A stretch of DNA of 61,524 nucleotides from Microvirga solisilvae (GTDB lineage: Bacteria; Pseudomonadota; Alphaproteobacteria; Rhizobiales; Beijerinckiaceae), in NCBI RefSeq assembly GCF_022808595.1, contig NZ_JAKUCN010000011.1, positions 1-61,524 of the forward strand, written 5' to 3'. Both the position numbers and the translations under genes were made by a program. The notes beneath the pieces were generated by a model. That model saw only the letters and a list, made by a program, of their open reading frames with translations, was not told where the DNA came from and made no database searches. Positions 34,467-42,656 of the stretch are shown in pieces. The stretch's first letter is position 1, and each line of letters begins with the position of its first letter.

Positions 34467-35510
34467 TCAACCAGCGCCATGCAGGACGTCCGCCAGGGAA
34501 ACCCGCGTCTTGCCCCCTCGGCCCATGAAGCTGTCCGCCGCAAGCATCGAGTTCAGCACAGCCTCCTGCGTCGCCTCGGTGGCCGCGCGGAACAGCAGGT
34601 CGATGCGGTTTTCATTCAGGATGCGCCACTCCACCAGATCGGCCTTGCTGTCGTGGTCGATGGTGTTCGCCGTCGTGAACGCAATCGCGATATCGCCGCT
34701 GCCATGTCCCCAGAACGAGCCGAGACGCGCAAGCCCCGCACCGGCACGCTTGGCGATGCGCTTGAGCTGACGGTGTTCGAGCGGCACATCGGTGGCGAGC
34801 ACGATGATGACGGAGCCTTTTTCCTGTGCCTTGATCGGAGGTTCCATCTGCTTGGGCGAAGGGCGACGTCCATCGGGGAGAACGAGATCGCCGGCATTGC
34901 CGAAGTTGGTCAGGACCAACACGCCGAGATGATGATCAGAGCCATCGAGAGCGATCTTGCGCGAGGCCGAACCGATGCCGCCCTTGAAGCCGAAGCAGGT
35001 CATGCCCGTGCCGGCGCCAACGCTCCCCTGCTCGACCGGCCCGTCATCCGCGGCGGCCAGGGCCGCCCTGACATGATCTTCGGTCACGGCCATGGCTTGA
35101 ATGTCGTTCAATGGGCCATCATTGCACTCGCCCACGACAGGATTCACCGTCGACGTGCTTCGCCCGATATCGGGATTCTGCGCAATCGCCTCGCGGATCA
35201 GAGCCGTCGCGCAGACACCGACGGAGAGTGTGTTCGTGAGAAGGATCGGCGTCTCGATCGTTCCAAGTTCGTCGATCTGCACCAGACCGGTGGACTTGCC
35301 GAACCCGTTGATCACTTCGGAAGCCGCCACGACCTTGCGGCGGAAGAGGCTGCCGGAATGCGGCAGGATGGCCGTTACGCCGGTATTGATGTCCCCATCG
35401 CGCAGGGTGCAGTGCCCCACCCTGACGCCCGGCACGTCCGTGATCGCGTTCCGCGCGCCTTGCGGCAGAATTCCGCAGACCAGACCGAAGTCATTGACGG
35501 TTCGGCTCAT
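34467..35510 (-). CDS. P1/DmpA family aminopeptidase
   Basis: A member of the N-terminal nucleophile DmpA family (D-aminopeptidase/L-amino-acid amidase), 347 residues. The opening NAITDVPGVRVGHCTL is the family signature. SVGAGTGMTCFGFKGGIGSAS follows, and the autocleavage site Gly232-Ser233 lies in QEKGSVIIVLATDVPL, where Ser becomes the N-terminal nucleophile. A likely cytoplasmic peptidase with broad or D/beta-amino acid specificity. It has 73 bases to the downstream HAD gene, so an operon is possible but not shown. Confidence 0.88.
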   Translation of the reverse strand: MSRTVNDFGLVCGILPQGARNAITDVPGVRVGHCTLRDGDINTGVTAILPHSGSLFRRKVVAASEVINGFGKSTGLVQIDELGTIETPILLTNTLSVGVCATALIREAIAQNPDIGRSTSTVNPVVGECNDGPLNDIQAMAVTEDHVRAALAAADDGPVEQGSVGAGTGMTCFGFKGGIGSASRKIALDGSDHHLGVLVLTNFGNAGDLVLPDGRRPSPKQMEPPIKAQEKGSVIIVLATDVPLEHRQLKRIAKRAGAGLARLGSFWGHGSGDIAIAFTTANTIDHDSKADLVEWRILNENRIDLLFRAATEATQEAVLNSMLAADSFMGRGGKTRVSLADVLHGAG

Positions 35511-35533
35511 CTCTCGCCCTGCAACAATGGAGA

Positions 35534-35659
35534 TCAGCGCTGCTGGCCGGAGCCGTGGCAGATCTTAGGAGTGTTGACGTTCCAGTTTCCGCACTTGTCG
35601 CAGGCGCTCGCCATCAAACCGATGCCGACGACGAAAACAGCTTGAAGAATACGCTTCAT
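35534..35659 (-). CDS. Very small lipoprotein, 41 residues
   Basis: A 41-residue lipoprotein precursor. MKRILQAVFVVGIGLMASAC is a complete signal II peptide with lipidation at Cys20, leaving a 22-residue mature peptide, DKCGNWNVNTPKICHGSGQQR after the lipid cysteine, with two further cysteines. The longer upstream frame is a misleading extension without a ribosome site. No clear ribosome site precedes this start either, so the call rests on the signal peptide. It lies between the pseudouridine synthase and DmpA-family genes on the same strand. Confidence 0.6.
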   Translation of the reverse strand: MKRILQAVFVVGIGLMASACDKCGNWNVNTPKICHGSGQQR

Positions 35660-35729
35660 GACCTGATGCCCCCTGTTCTGAGCCGGCACCATATTCAATA
35701 AATCCGCCCGCCGCCAGAAGGGTTGGGCG

Positions 35730-36521
35730 TCATCGATACGAAGCCGAGGCCTCCCGCCGGTCCGGAGCATTACGAGCAGGAGCATCGAGCATGGCCTTCT
35801 CGCCAGGCGTGAGGTGACGGACGGTACCTTGCCGAAGATCGCCGAGCTGCACTCCCCCGACATCGATGCGCACAAGGCGGATCACGTTAGCGCCAATGGC
35901 CTCGAGAAGGCGCCGGATCTGGCGGTTCTTGCCTTCGCTGAGAACCACTTCGAGCCATGCGTTGCGGGAGCCGACGCGAAGAACGCGGGCCGATTTCGCG
36001 ACGAGACGCTCACCATCGAGCACCATGCCCGCTTCAAGCCTTTCCAGCATTGCCGGGTCCGGCTGGCAATCGACCTGCACATGATAGACCTTCTCGACAT
36101 TCGAAGCGGGATCCAGCACACGCTGCGCCCAGCGGGTATCATTCGTCAGAAGCAGCAGGCCCTCGCTCGCCTTATCCAGCCGCCCCACCGGTGTGACGAA
36201 CGGCAGGTCGAGACCTTTCAGACAATCATAGACCGTCGCCCGCTCCTGCGGATCGTCGCGTGTCGTGACCAGGCCGCGCGGCTTGTTGAGCATCAGGTAC
36301 ACCTTCCGCTCCGCCACGACAGGCTCGCCATCGACAGTGATGCGGGCGCGTTTGGGATCGACGCGGGTCGCTACATTGCGAGCAGCCCGGCCATCCACCC
36401 GCACGCGCCCCTCGGCAATCAGCGCCTCGGCCTGAGTGCGGGAGCAGAAACCAAGCTTAGACAAAGCACGCGGCAGGCTGACCACGGCACCATCGGGGCG
36501 TCCTGCAAAGGGTTTCCTCAT
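35730..36521 (-). CDS. Pseudouridine synthase, RsuA/RluB/E/F family
   Basis: An rRNA-modifying enzyme of 263 residues. It has an N-terminal S4 RNA-binding domain ([30 protein letters not shown]) and a RsuA-type catalytic domain. The catalytic Asp116 lies in [18 protein letters not shown], and KVYHVQV and [17 protein letters not shown] are family motifs. The tail is most RluB/RluF-like, so the target is probably 23S rRNA. The start MRKPFAG overlaps the stop of rnk in ATGA, so it is coupled to that gene. Confidence 0.88.
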   Translation of the reverse strand: MRKPFAGRPDGAVVSLPRALSKLGFCSRTQAEALIAEGRVRVDGRAARNVATRVDPKRARITVDGEPVVAERKVYLMLNKPRGLVTTRDDPQERATVYDCLKGLDLPFVTPVGRLDKASEGLLLLTNDTRWAQRVLDPASNVEKVYHVQVDCQPDPAMLERLEAGMVLDGERLVAKSARVLRVGSRNAWLEVVLSEGKNRQIRRLLEAIGANVIRLVRIDVGGVQLGDLRQGTVRHLTPGEKAMLDAPARNAPDRREASASYR

Positions 36522-36931
36522 GATGCGACGGTGGGCTCGCGCACCTGCAGCACCGTCAATCGCTTCGTCTCGCCAGTCCGCGTGATCCAATTGATAGACT
36601 TGCCGACAGGCACACCGATCAGGGCGGTTCCGATAGGCGTCAGGACCGAGATGCGCCCCTTCGAGATATCGGCCTCATTGGGGTATACGAGGATTACGGT
36701 CTGCACCCTCTCCGTGACGTCATCGCGGAACTCGACCTCGCAGCCCATGCACACAGCATCAGAAGCCCGACCCTCCGGCAGCACATTCGCCCGGTCCAGT
36801 TCCTCGGCCAGTTCGAACGCGATGTCGGGCATCGTGCTTTCGGCTGCGCGGGCAAGCAGCGAGAGTTTCTCGTGGTCTGAGGCCGTCAGAATGATGCGGG
36901 GCTTTGCGCCGCCCGCCGGTTTTTTTGCCAT
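36518..36931 (-). CDS. rnk: Nucleoside diphosphate kinase regulator Rnk-like (GreA/GreB domain)
   Basis: A 137-residue Rnk-like protein with an N-terminal helical part ([20 protein letters not shown]) and a GreA/GreB-type C-terminal beta domain ([35 protein letters not shown]). Rnk binds RNA polymerase near the secondary channel and was named for its effect on nucleoside diphosphate kinase. The ribosome site AGGAGA lies six bases before the ATG. The downstream pseudouridine synthase starts in its stop codon. Confidence 0.85.
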   Translation of the reverse strand: MAKKPAGGAKPRIILTASDHEKLSLLARAAESTMPDIAFELAEELDRANVLPEGRASDAVCMGCEVEFRDDVTERVQTVILVYPNEADISKGRISVLTPIGTALIGVPVGKSINWITRTGETKRLTVLQVREPTVAS

Positions 36932-37407
36932 CTCAAATCTCCTGTCTGTTGTGATCGTCATTCAGCATCGGCAAGGGGAAACTGCTCCGGGTTGGAGCAA
37001 GCTCTGATCAACGGTCAGGAGGAGGTTTGATGTGCGCAGGCTAACTCAGGACAAGCCTCGCCCCTCGGCTGGCCACATGGCAATGCGGCCGCATGAGAGG
37101 GATTGCGCTCCGCTTTGCAGAGCAAGGGCTTGAGGAGTTGTTGAAACTTACCGTCGCACAGGATGCACGAGCATCCGGCCTCACAAGATGTCCGATGATA
37201 CAGCTATCTTGGAGCGCCCCGAGCCCGGAGCGCGCACGCGCGTTGAGCTCGGGGCTACTTGCCCGCGATGAGGTTGCCTGCTCGATGCAGGCCGCGACGG
37301 TGATATGCGGTGCTCAACATGATGTTCCGAGACTCCTACACGTCGTCCCGTTTGTCAAATCTGAGCCATGCTTCAGAAAGGAGTCGTGTTGAAGGTGAAG
37401 GGCTGGC
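36932..37407. other. Intergenic region, 475 bases, with a GC-rich inverted repeat
   Basis: This is the promoter region of rnk and the downstream side of the FtsH-like gene. Arms GCCCCGAGC (37216-37224) and GCTCGGGGC (37247-37255) could form a hairpin but no T tract follows. A plus-strand frame at 37093-37392 has no ribosome site or domain. No gene is called. Confidence 0.45.
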
Positions 37408-39180
37408 TCAGGCCGCCAGCCGCCTCTCGCTCAAGGCCACGATGCGGCGAACCTCATCGCCATCAATGGTCTCGTTCTCCAGGAGAGCGGCGACAAGTCT
37501 GTCCAGCGCCTCGCGATTGTCCTCGATGCAGGTTTTCGCGGCGGCATACATCTCTTCGATGATCCGGCGGATCTCCTGCTCGACCTCGCGCGGAAAGCTC
37601 TCGCCCGAACGCGCGACCTTCATCATCCCGATGGCGGGGCTCATGCCCCATTCGGTGACCATGCGGGTCGCGATATTGGTGGCGTGTGCGATGTCGCTTG
37701 CAGCGCCCGTCGTGACCTTACGGGGACCGAAGACCACCTCCTCCGCCGCGCGTCCGCCCATGGCGACGATAAGGTCAGCCTCGAGCTTCTCGACGGGAAT
37801 GCAGTAGCGGTCGTTCTCCGGCAGGCGCATGACGAGGCCGAGCGCCTGGCCGTGTGGGATGATTGTGGCGCTGTGCACCTTGTCGGAGCCCGGCGTCAGG
37901 CAGGCACAGAGAGCGTGCCCCGCCTCGTGCACGGCAACGAGCCTGCGTTCCTCGCTGGTGATCGCAAGCGAGCGGCGCTCCAGGCCCATGATGATCTTGT
38001 TGCGGGCAGCCTCCAGATGCTCACGGTCGATCTCGGCGACACCTTCGCGCGCCGCGAAAATAGCAGCCTCATTGAGCAGGTTGCCGAGATCAGCGCCGGA
38101 GAAGCCGGGCGTGCCACGGGCGATGGAGGCGAGATCGACACCTCCCGCCAGCTTCACGTTACGGGCATGGACGGCGAGGATCGCCTCACGGCCCGTGATG
38201 TCGGGAAGGCCGATATGGACCTGACGGTCGAAGCGGCCGGGACGCAGCAGCGCGGGATCGAGCACGTCGACCCTATTCGTCGCGCCGATGACGATCACGC
38301 CCGAACTGGTGTTGAAGCCGTCCATCTCCACGAGGAGCTGATTGAGGGTTGATTCGAACTCGCGATCCGCCGCCGAGCCGCCGCCGCCACGCTTGCGGCC
38401 GATGGCATCGATCTCGTCGATGAAGATCAAACATGGAGCCTTGCGGCGCGCCTGCTCGAACAGTTTGGACACACGGCCCTTGGCGATACCGATCAGCGGC
38501 GCTGAGAAATCGCTGCCCGAGACGGCAATGAAGGACACGCCGGCCTCGCCGGCCAGAGCCTTAGCGATAAGGGTCTTGCCTGTGCCGGGCGGGCCGACCA
38601 TCAGCACGCCGCGCGGAATGCGGGCACCCACATTCTCGAAGGCTTGCCCATCGCGCAGGAAGGAGATCACCTCCTGCAGCTCGGCTTTCGCCTCTTCCTG
38701 TCCGGCCACACCGTCAAAGCGGTCGGGGATGTTCCTGACCGTGCGCGGCCAGCGGTTGGTGGGCTTGAAATCGACCTGGACCGCCACCAGCGCCAGCACG
38801 GCCACCACCATGATGAGCGAAATCACGAAGCTTGCGGCATGGGAGGGATCGATGCCCGACTTCTTGAAATCCACCTGCGCGCCGGAGGCAGTCGCGCGGT
38901 CGATGATCTGCGCCGTCAGCATGGAGGACGGAAGGCGCACGAAGGCCGATTGATCTCCGGTCCAGACGGTCAGGCCGCCATCCTGCACCTGAATGCGGCT
39001 GACCTTGCCCTCGCCGAGTTCACGGGAGAACTCGGAATACGCAATCTCATCGACCTTGTCGGAGACGAAAAAGGGCACAGACACGGCAGCCAGAACCACG
39101 GCTAGGGCCATGATGCCAACCGTGATGGCCACGCTTTTCCTGCGCAAGAGCTCTCTTGCCTTCTCGATCACGTTAGTCAC
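37408..39180 (-). CDS. FtsH-family AAA+ zinc metalloprotease, noncanonical paralogue
   Basis: An inner-membrane AAA+ protease of 590 residues. Two N-terminal membrane segments (about 17-38 and 117-136) enclose a periplasmic domain. The Walker A motif GPPGTGKT is at 196-203, Walker B is FIDEID at 253-258, and LLRPGRFDRQ contains the arginine fingers. The metal site HEAGH is at 418-422. It is shorter than the usual 640 residues and lacks the usual C-terminal tail. The substrate-pulling pore loop, normally FVEMFVGVGA, reads FSAPLIGIAKG at 225-235, so the pore phenylalanine is gone. It is therefore probably an accessory FtsH beside a canonical one elsewhere. It is monocistronic. Confidence 0.85.
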   Translation of the reverse strand: MTNVIEKARELLRRKSVAITVGIMALAVVLAAVSVPFFVSDKVDEIAYSEFSRELGEGKVSRIQVQDGGLTVWTGDQSAFVRLPSSMLTAQIIDRATASGAQVDFKKSGIDPSHAASFVISLIMVVAVLALVAVQVDFKPTNRWPRTVRNIPDRFDGVAGQEEAKAELQEVISFLRDGQAFENVGARIPRGVLMVGPPGTGKTLIAKALAGEAGVSFIAVSGSDFSAPLIGIAKGRVSKLFEQARRKAPCLIFIDEIDAIGRKRGGGGSAADREFESTLNQLLVEMDGFNTSSGVIVIGATNRVDVLDPALLRPGRFDRQVHIGLPDITGREAILAVHARNVKLAGGVDLASIARGTPGFSGADLGNLLNEAAIFAAREGVAEIDREHLEAARNKIIMGLERRSLAITSEERRLVAVHEAGHALCACLTPGSDKVHSATIIPHGQALGLVMRLPENDRYCIPVEKLEADLIVAMGGRAAEEVVFGPRKVTTGAASDIAHATNIATRMVTEWGMSPAIGMMKVARSGESFPREVEQEIRRIIEEMYAAAKTCIEDNREALDRLVAALLENETIDGDEVRRIVALSERRLAA

Positions 39181-39292
39181 GGACGCCCCCTTGGCGAACT
39201 TCGTTTCTTGTCGATGAAGTTCGACCTGTAGTCGTTTTTGACGCAGTCCGCAGTACGGCGAAAAGGCACACCCAGGATGAAGGGGGCGAAAG

Positions 39293-39568
39293 TCAGTTCA
39301 GAAGGTCACGATAATCCTTGTGCCGACGCAGCCAGGTGTAAGCGTAGCCGCAGAGCGGCGTGATCATGCGCCCTTCGGCGCGGGCGATCTCAGCCACGCC
39401 CCGCATCAGCTCGTCAGCGGCCCCTGTGCCGCGCAAGGGAATCGCCGCTTCCACATGGCGGATAACGAGATCTTCTCCTCGGCGTTCATAAGTGGCGAAA
39501 GCCAGATGTCCGTTACGCTCAAGCTCGAAACGGTGACCGGCTGCATTGTCACGCACGACGCTGCCCAT
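39293..39568 (-). CDS. Small GNAT acetyltransferase (YjdJ/NATD1-like)
   Basis: A 91-residue single-domain protein of the small GNAT subgroup. Recognisable are FELERNGHLAFATYERRG, the acetyl-CoA loop LRGTGAADELMRGV, and the ending ITPLCGYAYTWLRRHKDY. Such proteins may act on small or unknown substrates. No operon partner is close. Confidence 0.8.
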   Translation of the reverse strand: MGSVVRDNAAGHRFELERNGHLAFATYERRGEDLVIRHVEAAIPLRGTGAADELMRGVAEIARAEGRMITPLCGYAYTWLRRHKDYRDLLN

Positions 39569-39645
39569 GCTCGAACTCCTTTCTTAGGCTGGAGAGACAA
39601 CGTTACGCTGAATGGAGCGTTCCGCCAAACAGCCAAGCTCAACAA

Positions 39646-40233
39646 CTATGCGGAAAGCCGCTGCTCCAAGCGCGCCTTCACCGCGGGCCATTCATCGCTG
39701 AGGATGCTGTAGACGGCTGTGTCACGGATATGTCCGTCGGGCATGATCATGTGGCGGCGCAGGATGCCGTCGAGCTTGGCGCCAAGGCGCTCGATGGCGG
39801 CGCGGGACTGGTCGTTCTGCGAATGGGTGCGGATCTCGACCGCGTTGCAGCCTAACACCTCGAAGGCATGCCGGAGCATGAGAAACTTCGCATGAGTGTT
39901 CACAAAAGTCCGCTGCCAGGATTTCGCGATCCAGGTCGTGCCGATCTCCACCCGGTGATTGAGCGCGTCGATGTTCATGAATCGTGTCGAGCCGACAACC
40001 TGATTGCCGTCCTTCACCACGGTCGCGAAGGGAAGCGCAAGGCCCGCCGCCTGAAGTTCGAGCGCCTTTCGCACGTAGTCCTCGAACCCCTCCGGGCGCG
40101 GAACCGTGGTGGTCTTCTTCTCCCATTGATTGCCGTCGCTGGAGGCCACGCCCAAGGCAGGCACGTCATCGAGGCTTAAGGGGCGGAGAATGAGCCTGTC
40201 GGTTGCGAGAGTTACGGGCTCGATATGGAGCAT
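39646..40233 (-). CDS. GNAT N-acetyltransferase (RimJ/RimL-like)
   Basis: A 195-residue acetyltransferase. The opening LATDRLILRPLSLDDVPAL is typical of the RimJ/RimL/GCN5-III group, and VEIGTTWIAKSWQRTFVNTHAKFLMLRHAFEVLG carries the acetyl-CoA region. IRTHSQNDQSRAAIERLGAKLDGILRRH is the conserved last part of this group. Substrates range from ribosomal protein N-termini to antibiotics; here unknown. Confidence 0.85.
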   Translation of the reverse strand: MLHIEPVTLATDRLILRPLSLDDVPALGVASSDGNQWEKKTTTVPRPEGFEDYVRKALELQAAGLALPFATVVKDGNQVVGSTRFMNIDALNHRVEIGTTWIAKSWQRTFVNTHAKFLMLRHAFEVLGCNAVEIRTHSQNDQSRAAIERLGAKLDGILRRHMIMPDGHIRDTAVYSILSDEWPAVKARLEQRLSA

Positions 40234-40353
40234 GGATCAAGGCCTTTGCACTGCTGCTCCATTCTTCATGGTCGAGCTTGAGGCCACAGTCAAACAGCAC
40301 CGACCGGGGAATGGTGCCCATCCCCGGCCGTCGGAATCAATCGGCTTTTTCTC

Positions 40354-40815
40354 TCAGCCCAACAGATAGACGACTGCAGGCAAGCCCACCGCCAGCCCGG
40401 CCAGAGCCCACGCGCCGATTGCCTGCTGCCAGGCCACGTCGCCGGTCACATTGCGCAGGCGGCGCGCGAAGGCTCCGGATTCCGCCATATGGCCGCTGAG
40501 GCATGAGCATAGGGCGTAATGCGCCTGTCCATCGGAGAGCCCGAAATAGCGCATGGCATCGCCGAGCCGGTCGCTTGCAAGCCCGTCCGCCCGCAGGACG
40601 GGGTCCTGATAGGCAACCGTCAGCGGGGAATTGTCTTCCCGCACCAGCGCCCGTTCCACTGGCGGCTTGTATTCGATTTCACCAAGGGAATTGAGACGCC
40701 GTTCCGGCTCACGCTCGAGAAGGCTGATCCAACGATCCAGCCGCTCCTGCCGCGACAGGGGCTTCGGCTGAACGTCGGCGACGCTACGGAGATAGTCGAG
40801 ATCTTTGTGTTCCAT
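40354..40815 (-). CDS. Hypothetical protein with C-terminal membrane anchor
   Basis: A 153-residue protein with a soluble N-terminal part (MEHKDLDYLRSVADVQPKPLSRQERLDRW and SLGEIEYKPPVERALVREDN) and a C-terminal hydrophobic segment (AIGAWALAGLAVGLPAVVYLLG) that could tail-anchor it. The middle CSCLSGHMAESGAFARRL contains two cysteines. I do not recognise a family. The start at MEHKD is chosen over an upstream ATG because of the composition of the extension. Confidence 0.6.
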   Translation of the reverse strand: MEHKDLDYLRSVADVQPKPLSRQERLDRWISLLEREPERRLNSLGEIEYKPPVERALVREDNSPLTVAYQDPVLRADGLASDRLGDAMRYFGLSDGQAHYALCSCLSGHMAESGAFARRLRNVTGDVAWQQAIGAWALAGLAVGLPAVVYLLG

Positions 40816-40931
40816 CGATCCCCTCCTTGCCGATGTCCTGGGCATCCGAATGGATGTCCAAGATAAGACATGCTGCACTGTGCGGACGGCGAAAGTGCGA
40901 CAAGAAGGCTTTGAGGAATGAAAGCGCCGGG

Positions 40932-42224
40932 TTACTCCTCCGGCGCCTCGACGATGGGATCGTACTGGCTCGTATCGAAGCCCAGAAGATTGAAGCTCTG
41001 CTGCATGTGCGGCGGCAGCGGCGCCGTCACGTCGATGGGCTTACCCGTGCGCGGATGCGCGATCACGATGCGTCGGGCGAGCAGATGGAGCTTGTTCTGG
41101 ATGCCGCCCGGCAATTCCCAGTTCTCGATGTCGAAATACTTGGGATCCCCGACGATGGGGTGGCCGATATGCGCCGTGTGCGCGCGCAGCTGGTGCGTGC
41201 GGCCGGTGACAGGCTTCAGCGACAACCAAGCGAGCTTGTGCGCCGCCGTGTCGATGATGGCGTAATAGGTGAGCGCGTGGCTCGCGCCTTCATCGCCGTG
41301 GCGCGCGACCCTCATACGGGAATCGCCCTCGTCGCCTTCCTTGGCGAGATAGGTGGACACCCTGCCCTGCCGCACGCGCGGCACGCCGGCCACCAGCGCC
41401 CAATAGATCTTGCGCGTGGTGCGGGCGCGGAACGACTTCGCCATGGTGGACGCAGCAAAGCGCGTCTTGGCGATGACCAGACAGCCTGCCGTGTCCTTGT
41501 CGAGACGATGCACGAGGCGCGGCTTCTGCCCATCGGCATCCGTCATGCATTCGAGCAGGCCATCCACGTGGCGCTTGGTGCCCGAACCGCCCTGCACCGC
41601 AAGCCCCATGGGCTTGTTGATGATGAGAACGTCCTTGTCCTCGTAGAGCGTGATCGACTTCAGGAAATCGAGATCGCTCTGGTCCTTCGCGGCATTGCGC
41701 GAAACCGGACGTGGCTGGTCGAGCTTCAGCGGCGGAATGCGCACCTTCTGTCCGGCGGTGAGCCGCTCATTGGGCTGCGCCCGCTTGCCATCGACGCGCA
41801 GCTCGCCTTTGCGGACGATACGCTGAATATGGGTGAAGGCGAGCTGCGGGAATCGCGCGACCAGGAAACGGTCGACTCGCATATCCGCCTCATCGGGCTC
41901 GACCACGAGGGTCTGCACGCCTGTCGCCAGAACCTCCTGCGCAGCGGCTTTAGCCTGAGCGCGCGTGGGCTTGTTCGGAGCCGGGGAAGCAACAGGCCGT
42001 GCCTGCACCCTCTCTACCGGCCGCTCACGCTTCTCCGCCGGACGGGCGCGGCTGGGAGCCTTTGCAGGGGCCTTTGATGTCGCCTTGCCTGCAGCCTTGG
42101 CGGCACCCTGCTTGGCAGCCCTGCCGCCACGGGCGGGCTTGTCCTCGCGAGAGCGAAAACCCTGCCGAGCACCGGAGCGCCCGCCGCCGCGAGCCCCATT
42201 CTGTCCTGAACCATTCTTTCTCAT
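40932..42224 (-). CDS. rluC: Pseudouridine synthase, RluA family (RluC-like)
   Basis: A 430-residue enzyme with an unusual 95-residue Lys/Arg/Ala-rich N-terminal extension that looks disordered and RNA-binding. It is followed by an S4 domain (MRVDRFLVARFPQLAFTHIQRIVRKGELRVDGK) and an RluA-type catalytic domain. The catalytic Asp is in HRLDKDTAGCLVIAKT, and RTHQLRAHTAHIGHPIVGD is the family motif. The fold and order fit RluC (23S rRNA sites 955/2504/2580 in E. coli); the exact targets are inferred. It is the last gene of the deg-rarA-crcB operon. Confidence 0.88.
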   Translation of the reverse strand: MRKNGSGQNGARGGGRSGARQGFRSREDKPARGGRAAKQGAAKAAGKATSKAPAKAPSRARPAEKRERPVERVQARPVASPAPNKPTRAQAKAAAQEVLATGVQTLVVEPDEADMRVDRFLVARFPQLAFTHIQRIVRKGELRVDGKRAQPNERLTAGQKVRIPPLKLDQPRPVSRNAAKDQSDLDFLKSITLYEDKDVLIINKPMGLAVQGGSGTKRHVDGLLECMTDADGQKPRLVHRLDKDTAGCLVIAKTRFAASTMAKSFRARTTRKIYWALVAGVPRVRQGRVSTYLAKEGDEGDSRMRVARHGDEGASHALTYYAIIDTAAHKLAWLSLKPVTGRTHQLRAHTAHIGHPIVGDPKYFDIENWELPGGIQNKLHLLARRIVIAHPRTGKPIDVTAPLPPHMQQSFNLLGFDTSQYDPIVEAPEE

Positions 42225-42267
42225 GCGATGTGGGTATCAGAGCGCCGCCTTTGCGGCAATCGAGGTC

Positions 42268-42654
42268 TTAAGCGGCGATACTCCGCATAAGCGCCAAGCC
42301 AGCGACGAGGCCGGCAACGGAAAGGACGACGGAGCCAGCCACATAGCCCAGCGCCAGCCCAAGGTCACCTCTCTCCCACAGCAGCACGGCATCGAGCGAG
42401 AAGGCCGAGAAGGTGGTGAAGCCGCCCAAAATGCCGGTAGTCAGGAAAAGCCGCAGAGGCTGGCTCCATCCCTCGCCTGCCTTGAAGGCCAGCCATCCGG
42501 CGAGCACCCCCATGATGAAGGAACCCACCACATTCACCGTCAGCGTGCCATAGGGGAAGGCTGTGCCGCAGTAACGCGCGCAGCCGACATTCACTCCGTG
42601 GCGCACCGCACCGCCGATTCCGGCTCCGAGAAAGACGAGGAGATAGGCCTGCAT
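42268..42654 (-). CDS. crcB: Fluoride exporter CrcB (Fluc)
   Basis: A 128-residue fluoride channel subunit with four membrane segments, dimeric in antiparallel orientation. Motifs are GAGIGGAVRHGVN, the pore-lining NVVGSFIMG, and GGFTTFSAFSLD with the conserved Thr/Phe track. The ATG lies two bases after the rarA stop, so it is translationally coupled. I did not find a fluoride riboswitch nearby. Confidence 0.92.
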   Translation of the reverse strand: MQAYLLVFLGAGIGGAVRHGVNVGCARYCGTAFPYGTLTVNVVGSFIMGVLAGWLAFKAGEGWSQPLRLFLTTGILGGFTTFSAFSLDAVLLWERGDLGLALGYVAGSVVLSVAGLVAGLALMRSIAA

Positions 42655-42656
42655 GG

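Noticed and set aside
37093..37392. Plus-strand frame of 99 codons upstream of the FtsH stop side
   Set aside because: No ribosome site, no domain, and the inverted repeat inside makes a coding role unlikely.
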